Source: Dyadobacter sp. 3J3
GTDB taxonomy: Bacteria; Bacteroidota; Bacteroidia; Cytophagales; Spirosomataceae
Direction: 5' to 3'
Assembly (NCBI RefSeq): GCF_009801115.1
Contig: NZ_VTOL01000018.1
Coordinates: 35,204-99,203, forward strand
Length of the DNA: 64,000 nt
This document shows, piece after piece, positions 7,799-16,519 of this stretch (within the stretch, counting starts at the first letter, position 1; every line of letters starts with the position of its first letter). Below the pieces are notes generated by a model. The model had not been told where the DNA came from, ran no database searches, and saw only the letters and a program-made list of their open reading frames with translations. The position numbers and the translations under genes were made by a program.

Positions 7799-8341
7799 TT
7801 AGTATACAATTACGGTATTTCCGTCTGTCGCTGTTTTATAAATGGTCAATCCGCCGCTTCCGAAGTTGTTCAGGCCTGCACCAGTCAGACTAAACCTTGC
7901 TCCGTGTTTGGTGCAGTAAAATTCGGTTTTATTAAAAATTACATTTCTTTTTGGTTCATGGCTGCACGTTTGTGTAGCAGCTACAATGACGCCCGCCGAC
8001 GACTGTGCCACAACCATGCCGTTTTGCACCAGATAGCCCCGGACGGCAAGCAGTGCTGCATTGGCTGCCAACGTCAGATCAATCCTTAATTTCACACCGG
8101 TCAATTTAATAAGTGCCTCAGAGGTAATCGCAGTTGGACTGACCAGTTTTACGGTACTTGCTGTTGTTGTTCCGCTGCTGTCTGTGGTGCTCACCGGTGT
8201 TGTTGGTAAAACCTCTGCCTGCAAACTCAGCGCATCAACAACGGTATCTTCATTATTTACGCAGGAGGTCAACAGTGCCATTAACGCCGGTCCAGTAAAC
8301 CCGGCCGATTTCAAAAAGTCCAGACGTGTCATCATTATCAT
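7799..8341 (-). CDS. Rieske [2Fe-2S] lipoprotein, first gene of the ApbE operon
   Basis: This 180-residue protein carries the Rieske cluster ligands Cys126/His128 (TCSHEP) and Cys143/His146 (YCTKHGA), which hold a [2Fe-2S] cluster. The leader ends in LLTSC (Cys27), a lipobox, so it is probably a periplasm-facing lipoprotein. Between leader and Rieske domain is a Ser/Thr-rich linker (residues about 45-65). It is the first gene of the series Rieske - thioredoxin - ApbE - DUF4266 - DUF3570, all tightly spaced. Four ATG or ATA codons crowd the start (MIMM), so the exact start is uncertain by three residues. A paralogue at 17442 heads another operon. It probably acts as an electron carrier. Confidence 0.9.
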   Translation of the reverse strand: MIMMTRLDFLKSAGFTGPALMALLTSCVNNEDTVVDALSLQAEVLPTTPVSTTDSSGTTTASTVKLVSPTAITSEALIKLTGVKLRIDLTLAANAALLAVRGYLVQNGMVVAQSSAGVIVAATQTCSHEPKRNVIFNKTEFYCTKHGARFSLTGAGLNNFGSGGLTIYKTATDGNTVIVY

Positions 8342-8611
8342 TTAATAGTTAAGGATCTGATCAACAATACGAAATCGCTACACAAATTGTTGCACGATAC
8401 CTGTAACCGAAATTGTACTTAAAAAGGATATAGACAAATATTACAGTGGAACTTAAAAAACGTTCGCATAAACATATTTTATATAAATCATTGATTAACA
8501 AATATTTAATATAAATCAATCCACTTTTTATACCTTTTCAATTATTAATACTTTGCTTTATTATTTATAATTATTCTACGGTTAAATAATTTTTTAATCG
8601 AATTTTAACTT

Positions 8612-9301
8612 CTAATTGATACGTTGTCCGAAAAGATAACCAACCAGGGCGGTTACAACCATCGCGACAGTGCCCCAAAAACAGATTCTGATCACAGCTT
8701 TGCCAATATCTGAGCCACCTGCCATTGCAGAAACAACGGCCGAAAACGCAAGAAAAATGATTGAAAAAGAATACTGCATCGGCACCATCCATTTCAAAGG
8801 AGCAAATATCGAAACCAGCAGCGGGAGCATTCCACCGGCTAAAAAAGAGGATGCAGAGGCTACCGCAGCCTGTAAAGGATTGGCTTGAGTAATTTCATTG
8901 ATGCCCAGCTCGTCCCTTGCGTGAGTACCCAACGCATCATATTCGGACAGCTGAATGGCAACTTGCATTGATAAATCCGGCGCCAAACCTCGCTGCTGAT
9001 ACAATTTTGCCAGTTCTTTCAGCTCTACATCCGGCATAGTGTCCAACTCATTCTGCTCCCGTTTGAGATCGGAAACTTCTATATCAGATTGGGAGCTGAC
9101 AGACACATATTCTCCTGCGGCCATCGACAAAGCACCCGCAACAAGTCCAGCAACAGAAGCCAGGACAATTGGATCCCGCGTACTACTGGCCGCAGCGATG
9201 CCAATCGCCAAACTGGTCGTCGACAGAATTCCGTCATTTGACCCCAGTACAGCAGCTCTCAGCCAACCGCTTCGGTTGGTGTAATGTTTTTCCAGTTCCA
9301 T
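8612..9301 (-). CDS. VIT1/CCC1-family iron/manganese transporter
   Basis: This 229-residue membrane protein belongs to the VIT1/CCC1 family, which moves Fe(II) or Mn(II) by proton exchange. The N-terminal helix (WLRAAVLGSNDGILSTTSLA) and second helix (LVAGALSMAAGEYVSVSSQSD) carry the family's conserved residues. A charged cytosolic segment (about residues 75-130, with LKREQNELDTMPDVELKEL) is the metal-binding domain, and three further helices end the protein. Length is typical. It stands alone between the ApbE operon and the haem-binding gene. In bacteria such proteins mainly export iron or manganese; the substrate here is inferred. Confidence 0.9.
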   Translation of the reverse strand: MELEKHYTNRSGWLRAAVLGSNDGILSTTSLAIGIAAASSTRDPIVLASVAGLVAGALSMAAGEYVSVSSQSDIEVSDLKREQNELDTMPDVELKELAKLYQQRGLAPDLSMQVAIQLSEYDALGTHARDELGINEITQANPLQAAVASASSFLAGGMLPLLVSIFAPLKWMVPMQYSFSIIFLAFSAVVSAMAGGSDIGKAVIRICFWGTVAMVVTALVGYLFGQRIN

Positions 9302-9347
9302 GGTTTTATTTTGTATCCGACCGATTACACCCGACCCTTCATTGCAA

Positions 9348-9860
9348 CTAAATTTCCTTTTTTTGCGGTGCTCTTCTTTTCATCACCAGGCTGTCAGCCG
9401 GATATTGTTCTTTCAAAATATTCATTTGATTTTTGGCCCAGGTAATGATCAACTCGCGCTGTTGGTCTGTCAGATCTGCTTCTTTATGCAAACCTAGAAA
9501 AGTGTACGATTTTAACGGCATTTCTTTCTTTTCGACCATTTCAATTGTCTCATCCAACTTATGGTTTTGAACCGCAACCGGCATCTTTAAAAAGGTTGAA
9601 AAATTCAATTCCCTTTTCCCTTCTTCAACGTGATCGGCCAGAAACCATGCCATTGGCTGCACATTGGCATACCAAGGATAGACAGTCTTGTTGGAATGAC
9701 AATCGTTGCAGGCTACCGATAATACCTCTTTTAGTTCGGTATTAATGGCATATTTTTTTTCGATGTTAAATGTTTGGTCGTCAGAAAGATTTTTTTCCGG
9801 TCTGATAAACTGTATTACGATTAAGATAACCAAAAGTCCGATGGCGATTTTTTTTAACAT
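9348..9860 (-). CDS. Haem-binding domain protein (c-type CxxCH)
   Basis: This 170-residue protein has one N-terminal membrane anchor (residues about 4-19), then a single CNDCH motif (Cys51, Cys54, His55) followed by SNKTVYPWYANVQPMAWFLADHVEEGK. This is the Haem_bd pattern of Bacteroidota, a small periplasmic monohaem cytochrome-like protein. The likely distal ligand lies later in the domain. It ends 46 bases before the CCC1 gene on the same strand and lies 69 bases downstream of the adaptor gene. It may carry electrons in the periplasm; the partner is unknown. Confidence 0.9.
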   Translation of the reverse strand: MLKKIAIGLLVILIVIQFIRPEKNLSDDQTFNIEKKYAINTELKEVLSVACNDCHSNKTVYPWYANVQPMAWFLADHVEEGKRELNFSTFLKMPVAVQNHKLDETIEMVEKKEMPLKSYTFLGLHKEADLTDQQRELIITWAKNQMNILKEQYPADSLVMKRRAPQKKEI

Positions 9861-9929
9861 GATTTAGATTGATTGGTTATGGTAAATTGATATGATAATT
9901 GACTCATTTACAAATACTATGACTATATC

Positions 9930-11060
9930 TTAATCCTCTGATTTATTTTTCAAAAACATCAAAAGTGAATAGGCCCCTTTTACAACGCACTGCTGGTTTG
10001 CAAGGTCCGTTGTGGTAATTATTTCTGTAAATCCATTTTCTGTTTCGCCTGTTTTAACCTGGGTCATTTCAAATTTACCTGCACCTTTTGGAATAAAAAT
10101 AAATTCTTTTCCTTCGTAGCTGACAATGGCGTCTTCTGGTAAAACAGTTGCCATAGTTGTTTTTAAATCGATCTCAGCATTCATAAAAGTACCCGGCAGC
10201 AGTGTCGGTTCGTATTTTTCAAAATGGCAATGTACGTCAGCGGTTCTTTCTGAGGATAAGTCCTTACTGATCAGGATTATCTCACAGAAATATTTCTTGT
10301 CGGTCTGCGAATTGGTGTAAGCCAAAAGTTTCTGTCCGATTTTTATTTTATCAAGATCCTTTTCAAAAACCTTCAAGGCCAGATGAATATCAGAAGGATT
10401 GATCAGCTCGAAAAGAACTTCGGTAGGCGAAACATACTTGCCAATATTGACATTAATTTTCGAAACGTAACCCGAGATGGGTGAATAAATGTTGATACTG
10501 CGCGAAATATGGTCTTTTGTTAGTTTATCAGGATTGATCCCGGTCAATTTTAGTTTCTCATACAACGCATTAACCATCACCTGCTGGCTCCGGAAATCAG
10601 ATTCGGCCTGCTGGTAGATTTTATCGCTTGCTGATTTTGTCGCATTCAGTTCTTTCTGGCGAAGGTATTCGTTTTCAAGATAAACAATTCTGGTCTTTCC
10701 TGTCAGGTAATCCTGCTGCAACTGGATATACTGCTGGTCTTCCATCACAGCCAGTATTTGGCCTTTGTTCACGTGTGTACCCGGCAGAAGACTGGTCGTT
10801 TTCAGATAGCCACCAAGTGGTACGCTGATCGATACCATATTTTGAGGCGGAACATCAATTTTTCCATTCAGTTTCAAAATGGATGAAATCTGTTTTTTCT
10901 CAGGCAAAGCCGTTTTTATGCCTGCGTTCTTTATCTGCTCATTTGTCAATTCAGCGAGGTTTCCATTTACTTTTTTTTCAGTCGCCGCCGGTTGTTGCTC
11001 TGCTTTTTTTGAACAAGAAAAAATGGAGCAGATCAGGGCGATATATAGGAAATATTTCAT
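9930..11060 (-). CDS. Heavy-metal RND efflux periplasmic adaptor (CusB/CzcB type)
   Basis: This 376-residue lipoprotein (lipobox SIFSC, Cys16) is the membrane-fusion subunit that links the inner-membrane RND pump to the outer-membrane channel. It shows the order of the family: N-terminal barrel strand (SSILKLNGKIDVPPQNMVSIS), lipoyl half (GGYLKTTSLLPGTHVNKGQILA), an alpha-hairpin (residues about 112-170), lipoyl second half (INIYSPISGYVSKINVNIGKYV) and C-terminal barrel. It follows the pump gene at 11072 after 11 bases. With the pump fused to its own channel, these two genes could make a complete tripartite exporter. Confidence 0.93.
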   Translation of the reverse strand: MKYFLYIALICSIFSCSKKAEQQPAATEKKVNGNLAELTNEQIKNAGIKTALPEKKQISSILKLNGKIDVPPQNMVSISVPLGGYLKTTSLLPGTHVNKGQILAVMEDQQYIQLQQDYLTGKTRIVYLENEYLRQKELNATKSASDKIYQQAESDFRSQQVMVNALYEKLKLTGINPDKLTKDHISRSINIYSPISGYVSKINVNIGKYVSPTEVLFELINPSDIHLALKVFEKDLDKIKIGQKLLAYTNSQTDKKYFCEIILISKDLSSERTADVHCHFEKYEPTLLPGTFMNAEIDLKTTMATVLPEDAIVSYEGKEFIFIPKGAGKFEMTQVKTGETENGFTEIITTTDLANQQCVVKGAYSLLMFLKNKSED

Positions 11061-11071
11061 GTGCTTTCAGG

Positions 11072-14000
11072 TTAATTTTCAAAAATGTAATCAAGCTCAA
11101 TGGCTTTGCTGTTCAAATTCATCAAAGCATCCAGATAATCGCTTCGGATCATCGTCGACTGATTCATCAGCTGGCTCCATTCCAGGTAATTGATACTTCC
11201 GTTCGATAGCTGTTCACCGGCCGTTTTTATGATGATACCGGCGTTTTTTAATGCATTATTTTCAAAGTAGGAAACAGTTTCAGAAAATTTCTGATAGGAG
11301 CTCAGCGCAGATAAATACTGCGCTTTGAGTTGCTGAGAACCGGCCAGATAACTTTGTGAAACAATTTGTTTATTGACCTTGGCTGCGTTGATTCTGGCTT
11401 TTTGAGCGCCGGCAAAAATGGGAATACCAATTCCGATCTGCGCGGCCTGAAAACGACGGGAAGCCATATAGGTTTTGTCGTCCGCTCCCGTTCCACGCAT
11501 GCTCATGTTGTTGTATGCCAAACTCAGTTCAGGTAAAAGTCTTGCTTTTTCCGCTTCCACCGAGGCCTGGGCTATGTCCTGCTGTTGTTTTAAAAATTTC
11601 AGCTGCGGATGGTTCATCAGCAGGGCAGTATCGAGTGCCATTGAAAACAGATACTTCGTTTCAAAAGGTTGTGGCTGAATATTTTCGGTTGTATTCAAAA
11701 GCAGTCTGAACTGAATACGCGCCAGCTCTTTGTCTGCTTCCAGTTGGCGGAGCTGAATTCGGATCTGTCCGAGCTGGGTTTCGGCACTGGTTTTTTCCAG
11801 AATATTACTTTCCCCTTTGTCCAGGCGTTGTTGCGCGTGTGAGAGGAAATTGGCATACAAACTATCCAGGGACTCCAAAAGGTCCTGTTTTTTTTGTTGA
11901 TAAATCAAAAGGTAGTAAACCTGAGAAACCGTACGTTTGAGCTCATTTTCCCTGACAGACACATTGAGCACACTCGCTGTCAGCTCCTGATTCAGCAATG
12001 TTTTTTGCCTTTTATAAACCGCGGGCAAACTAAAAGATTGCGAAACATTAAAGCGCGTGTCGCTGTAAAAACTGTTGATCTGTCCGCCCTCGGCCAATAA
12101 GCTGGTTTGCGGCAAACTTACTGCCGTTTTCAAAAGTGCCTTTTGGTATTCAATTCTAAGTTTTTCGTTTTTTAGCAATTGATTGTTTGTCAGCGCAATA
12201 TTAATGGCTGATTTTAGATCTATCTGGCTTTGCGCGTTGCTTTTCTGACCAAAAAATAAAAGTGAAAACAAAAGAACGGAAGCTGTCATCGGCGTTTTTC
12301 CACCTTTATTAAAATTAAAACCTTTTTCAAAAACCATATATAAAACCGGAAGTACAAACAAGGTAAGAAAAGTTGCTACCAAAAGTCCCCCGATCACAAC
12401 CGTAGCCAACGGACGCTGCACTTCTGCACCCGCGCCGTTGCTGACCGCCATGGGCAGAAAACCAAGTGAAGCCACGAAAGCCGTCATTAACACGGGCCTC
12501 AACCGGTGCTGTGTGCCTTCAATAACAGCCTTACGAATATTGGTTTCTCCTTCTTTTCTGATCCGGTTAAATTCTGCTACCAATACAATTCCATTTAAAA
12601 CTGCCACACCAAAAAGGGCAATAAAGCCTACTCCCGCACTAATACTGAACGGCATACCGCGCAGGGCAAGAAAAAAGATACCTCCAATGGCAGACAAAGG
12701 AATGGCAGAATAAATCAGCAATCCTTCTTTTACAGAATTGAAAGCGAAAAAGAGAAGCACAAAAATTAATACCAATGAAACAGGTACGGCAATCATCATA
12801 CGGGCTTTAGCCGCATTCAGGTTTTCAAACGCACCTCCGTAGGTGATGTAATACCCAGCTGGTAATTTCAGGCTTTGATTAACTTTCGACTGAAGTTCGG
12901 TGACAATACTTTGCACATCGCGTCCACCGATATTAAACCCGACAACAATCCGACGCTTGGCGTCTTCTCGCTGTATCTGGTTTGGCCCATTGGAAATTTT
13001 CACTTCTGCCAGTTGGGACAAAGGAATCTGAATACCTTTGGCTGTTGGAACGAGAAGGTTGCGTACATCCTGGACATTTTTCTTTTGCTCGCCACTTAGT
13101 CTGACAACCAGATCAAACCGCTTTTCACCTTCGAAAACCATCCCGGTACTTTGTCCGGCAAGTGCGGTATTTACAATTTTATTGATCGCTCCGATGCTAA
13201 GTCCGTATTGTGCAATGGCACTTCTGTTGTAATGAATAATGATCTGCGGCATACCGGCAACTGCTTCAATATAAAGGTTTTTTGTTCCCTCAACCTGATT
13301 GACAAACTTGCCGAGTTTGGCTGCATAAAGCGCCAGTGTATCCAGATCTTCACCAAAAATTTTGCACACCACATCTTGTCTGGCGCCGGTCATCAGCTCA
13401 TTGAAACGCATTTGCACCGGAAACTGAAAACCTGCGGTAACGCCGGGAACGGCTTTCAATGCCTCACCCATTTTTTCGGATAGTTCAGGAAAAGTTTTGG
13501 CGGAAGTCCACTGGCTTTTGTCTTTTAAAATCACCATCATATCACTCGCGTCCATCGGCATAGGGTCGGTTGGTACTTCGCCGCTGCCAATTTTAGTCAC
13601 TACTTTTTCAACCTCAGGGAATTGTGTTTTGAGAATATGAGCGGCTTTCTGGGTATTTTCAATTGTTGTGGTCAGACTGCTTCCGGTCAGTACGCGGGTA
13701 TCGACTGCAAAATCACCTTCTTCAAGTGCGGGAATAAATTCTCCGCCAAGTGTTGTCAAAACAAAAACTGCGCAGGCAAATAAGCCAACAACAGAGACCA
13801 AAACGATTTTGGGGAAACCAAGCACTTTATCCAATGCTGATTTATATTTTCTTTCCACAAAACCCATAAGCCTGTCTGACAGGTTGGGTTTGTGTTTTAC
13901 TTTTTTACTCAGGAATAGCGCGCTCATCATCGGTATGTAAGTCACAGAAAGTAAAAATGCGCCGAGCAAAGCAAAAGCGACAGTCTGCGCCATGGGCTTA

Positions 14001-15430
14001 AACATCTTACCTTCAATGCCTTGCAAAGTGAAAATCGGAAGGTAGACAATCAGGATGATAACCTGTCCAAAAACAGCGCTGTTCATCATCCGGTCGGCCG
14101 ATTCATTTACCTCTTCATCCATTTGAGGCTGGGAAAGACGGTCGAGGCCGGTGAATTTTTTGCTGTGCGCAATCTGGTGCATGACCGCTTCGACAATGAT
14201 AACTGCGCCATCAACAATCAGCCCGAAATCAAGCGCGCCCAGGCTCATCAGATTTCCGCTCACCCCGAAAGTATTCATCATAATAACGGCAAAAAGCATC
14301 GCCAGTGGAATCACCGAAGCGACAAGCAGACCAGCCCGCAAGTTTCCCAGAAAAAGTACCAGCACAAATACGACAATCAGCGCACCTTCCAACAGGTTTT
14401 TCTCGACTGTGCCAATGGCGTTATTCACCATTTTGGTCCTGTCCAGAAAAGGCTCGATAACTACGCCTTCAGGAAGTGTTTTTTGTATCTGAGCAACGCG
14501 TTCTTTGACATTTTTTATCACTTCGCTACTATTGGCCCCTTTCAGCATCATTACTACCGCGCCTGAAACTTCGCCTTTGTCATTGTAACACATCGCACCG
14601 TAACGTGTTGCAAAACCAGTTTTCACATCGGCTACATCACGGATAAATAAGGGCTGACCGTCGGCCAGGTTGGTAACGGCAATATTTTTAATGTCTTCCA
14701 GATTTTCAACCAGCCCCTCACTTCTGATGTATAAAACTGCCGGGCCTTTTTCAATGTAAGCACCACCGGTGTTTTGATTATTCGATTCCAGCGCAGTAAA
14801 AACGTCGTTGATCGTGATGCCGTAAGAGAGTAGTTTTTCAGGATTGATCTCAATGGAATACTGTTTTAGTTTGCCACCAAAACTGCTGACTTCGGCTACA
14901 CCTTTTACGCCAAGAAGCTGCCTGCGCACAATCCAATCCTGAATCGTTCTCAGATCGGTTTCATTGTAACGGTGTTCAAAACCTTCCTTCGGCCGGACAA
15001 CATATTGATAAATTTCACCCAAACCCGTGCTTATCGGGCCAAGTTCCGGTGTCCCGATACCTGCCGGAATTTGTGTCTGCACTTTTTGAAGCCGCTCGGA
15101 AACCTGCTGCCGCGCCCAGTAAACATCCACATTATCGTCAAAAACAATGGTAACCAGAGAAAGACCAAACCTTGAAAAGCTTCGGATTTCTTTGAGCCCT
15201 GAGATATTATTGTTGGCCTGTTCAATCGGGAAAGTGACCAGTCTTTCTATGTCTGTTGCGCCAAAAGAAGGCGCGATGGTAATAACCTGAACCTGATTAT
15301 TGGTGATATCGGGAACGGCGTCAATAGGCAACCGTGTGAGCTCGTAGCTTCCATATCCGATGAGTGCAATCACAAACAACCCCACAATGAGCTTGTTGCC
15401 CACTGAAAAGGCAATGATTTTATTAAGCAT
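11072..15430 (-). CDS. CzcA/CusA-family heavy-metal RND pump fused to a TolC/CzcC-type outer-membrane channel
   Basis: This 1452-residue protein has two parts. Residues 1 to about 1040 are an HME-RND pump, with porter and transmembrane segments and the proton-relay helix carrying Asp401, Asp407 and Glu414 in LDFGLIVDGAVIIVEAV. That DFG-VDG-E pattern is the one described for CzcA (Asp402, Asp408, Glu415) rather than CusA, so divalent zinc/cobalt/nickel-like ions are favoured. From Met1048 a second part starts with a signal-peptide-like segment (MTASVLLFSLLFFGQKSNAQ) and continues as an outer-membrane-factor coil (LKSAINIALTNNQLLKNEKL to the end). Fusion proteins of this kind are known from Bacteroidota. 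How one chain would span both membranes is unclear; cleavage at the internal signal is likely. Confidence 0.93.
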   Translation of the reverse strand: MLNKIIAFSVGNKLIVGLFVIALIGYGSYELTRLPIDAVPDITNNQVQVITIAPSFGATDIERLVTFPIEQANNNISGLKEIRSFSRFGLSLVTIVFDDNVDVYWARQQVSERLQKVQTQIPAGIGTPELGPISTGLGEIYQYVVRPKEGFEHRYNETDLRTIQDWIVRRQLLGVKGVAEVSSFGGKLKQYSIEINPEKLLSYGITINDVFTALESNNQNTGGAYIEKGPAVLYIRSEGLVENLEDIKNIAVTNLADGQPLFIRDVADVKTGFATRYGAMCYNDKGEVSGAVVMMLKGANSSEVIKNVKERVAQIQKTLPEGVVIEPFLDRTKMVNNAIGTVEKNLLEGALIVVFVLVLFLGNLRAGLLVASVIPLAMLFAVIMMNTFGVSGNLMSLGALDFGLIVDGAVIIVEAVMHQIAHSKKFTGLDRLSQPQMDEEVNESADRMMNSAVFGQVIILIVYLPIFTLQGIEGKMFKPMAQTVAFALLGAFLLSVTYIPMMSALFLSKKVKHKPNLSDRLMGFVERKYKSALDKVLGFPKIVLVSVVGLFACAVFVLTTLGGEFIPALEEGDFAVDTRVLTGSSLTTTIENTQKAAHILKTQFPEVEKVVTKIGSGEVPTDPMPMDASDMMVILKDKSQWTSAKTFPELSEKMGEALKAVPGVTAGFQFPVQMRFNELMTGARQDVVCKIFGEDLDTLALYAAKLGKFVNQVEGTKNLYIEAVAGMPQIIIHYNRSAIAQYGLSIGAINKIVNTALAGQSTGMVFEGEKRFDLVVRLSGEQKKNVQDVRNLLVPTAKGIQIPLSQLAEVKISNGPNQIQREDAKRRIVVGFNIGGRDVQSIVTELQSKVNQSLKLPAGYYITYGGAFENLNAAKARMMIAVPVSLVLIFVLLFFAFNSVKEGLLIYSAIPLSAIGGIFFLALRGMPFSISAGVGFIALFGVAVLNGIVLVAEFNRIRKEGETNIRKAVIEGTQHRLRPVLMTAFVASLGFLPMAVSNGAGAEVQRPLATVVIGGLLVATFLTLFVLPVLYMVFEKGFNFNKGGKTPMTASVLLFSLLFFGQKSNAQSQIDLKSAINIALTNNQLLKNEKLRIEYQKALLKTAVSLPQTSLLAEGGQINSFYSDTRFNVSQSFSLPAVYKRQKTLLNQELTASVLNVSVRENELKRTVSQVYYLLIYQQKKQDLLESLDSLYANFLSHAQQRLDKGESNILEKTSAETQLGQIRIQLRQLEADKELARIQFRLLLNTTENIQPQPFETKYLFSMALDTALLMNHPQLKFLKQQQDIAQASVEAEKARLLPELSLAYNNMSMRGTGADDKTYMASRRFQAAQIGIGIPIFAGAQKARINAAKVNKQIVSQSYLAGSQQLKAQYLSALSSYQKFSETVSYFENNALKNAGIIIKTAGEQLSNGSINYLEWSQLMNQSTMIRSDYLDALMNLNSKAIELDYIFEN

Positions 15431-15526
15431 AATAAATTTCTGTTAACCCTGGATTTTGAAAATCGGAAATGCACGAGCATTCAGCATGTCTCCATCCCGT
15501 GCTCAGGTACCTTCCAAAAATGTAGC

Positions 15527-15931
15527 CTAACAGAATTTTGGCGGTTGCCAAATGGTGGACAAGTAGCTTGATATCAGCGGTCCTTCGGAGTAAATAAAGT
15601 AATGTCTTTCAGAAAAGAAAACGGGCGCTGCTACTTTAAAATAGAAATAATCGGTACTGGCAGGTGGCGTAACAAGAAAGCTGAGCGCTGTTTGATCCAA
15701 ATGTGATTTGAAAGGCAGTTTCATATCCAGATCTTTGTCCGGATTTCCGTTTATACTTTCTGCGTAATGTTCATAGATGAATTCGAAAAAAGTAACTTCC
15801 TCATCCCAGGCCTTATGCTGCTGATAGTGCTCGAAAAGTACAGGCAGTTTTACCAGTTCAACCAGCTGAGTGGTTGAAAAAAAGTAAATGACAAGGAGCG
15901 ATATGGAAATGACTTTTTTCAAATTCTTCAA
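15527..15931 (-). CDS. Small secreted protein of unknown function with YLS-IW-PP C-terminus
   Basis: I do not recognise a named family for this 134-residue protein. It has an N-terminal hydrophobic segment (KVISISLLVIYFFSTTQ), a charged middle with FEHYQQHKAWDEEVTFFEF, and ends in SSYLSTIWQPPKFC. The Cys-rich secreted protein at 38343 ends similarly (VYLSLWMPPNLSC), and both precede heavy-metal export genes. It lies 24 bases after YceI and 96 bases before the fused pump on the same strand, so it may be part of the operon. It may be a small periplasmic accessory of metal export; that is inference. Confidence 0.7.
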   Translation of the reverse strand: MKNLKKVISISLLVIYFFSTTQLVELVKLPVLFEHYQQHKAWDEEVTFFEFIYEHYAESINGNPDKDLDMKLPFKSHLDQTALSFLVTPPASTDYFYFKVAAPVFFSERHYFIYSEGPLISSYLSTIWQPPKFC

Positions 15932-15955
15932 TCTATGGTATTAAGGTAATTTAAT

Positions 15956-16519
15956 TTAGGTTGTTTTCTTTGGTACAAGCACAAATTTATTTTTAACTGA
16001 GATCGATTCTGCTATTTTGGCAAGTACCAGCGTGGGTACTTCGATTTTATGATCCGTAAGCTTTACATCAAAAGCGTTCGTTAAAGTGATTTGTCCGTTT
16101 GCGATCACAAGTTGCCCTTTCAAAGTGCGGTTTTGTTTTACCCCGTGCATATCAAGAACGCCTTCCGCGTTGACGCTATAACTCCCGTCTTTGGTATAAT
16201 CAACAACCTCTTTAATTTTTCCCGAAAAAACTGCGGTCGGAAATTTTTCCGTTTCCATGTAGTTTTCATTGAAATGTTCTTCCATCAGCTTATTGGGAAA
16301 ATGAAAAGCTCTTTGCTGCATACGGATCGCAATTTCGCCGTTAGCGGTGTTAAGCAGCACAGCTACCTGGTTGTTAAGGGCTGATATATTTTCAAGCGGC
16401 GTTTCAGAGAAAAAACTGCTCTGACCCGTTTTTGTCATGTAAATCTGTCCGAAGCATGTAACGGCAATGAACTAGCTGATCATCAGTATGAGCAGCAATC
16501 TGAAAGTTTTAGTATCCAT
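15956..16519 (-). pseudogene. YceI-family protein with an in-frame stop in its signal peptide
   Basis: YceI proteins are periplasmic lipocalin-like beta-barrels that bind isoprenoid-type ligands. The domain is intact: TANGEIAIRMQQRAFHFPN, then EHFNENYMETEKFPTAVFSG and MHGVKQNRTLKGQL. The natural start is the ATG at 16519, which overlaps the preceding gene by 11 bases and opens a signal peptide (MDTKTFRLLLILMIS). Codon 16 of that frame is TAG (16472-16474), after which the leader resumes (FIAVTCFGQIYMTKTG). The protein is therefore either lost, made by readthrough, or reinitiated at Met28 (16438) without a signal peptide, which would leave it in the cytoplasm. A sequencing error is also possible. 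Confidence 0.8.

Noticed and set aside
14021..14566. 181-codon plus-strand frame inside the pump gene
   Set aside because: It is antisense to a strongly conserved RND pump region and reads as His/Asn-rich nonsense.
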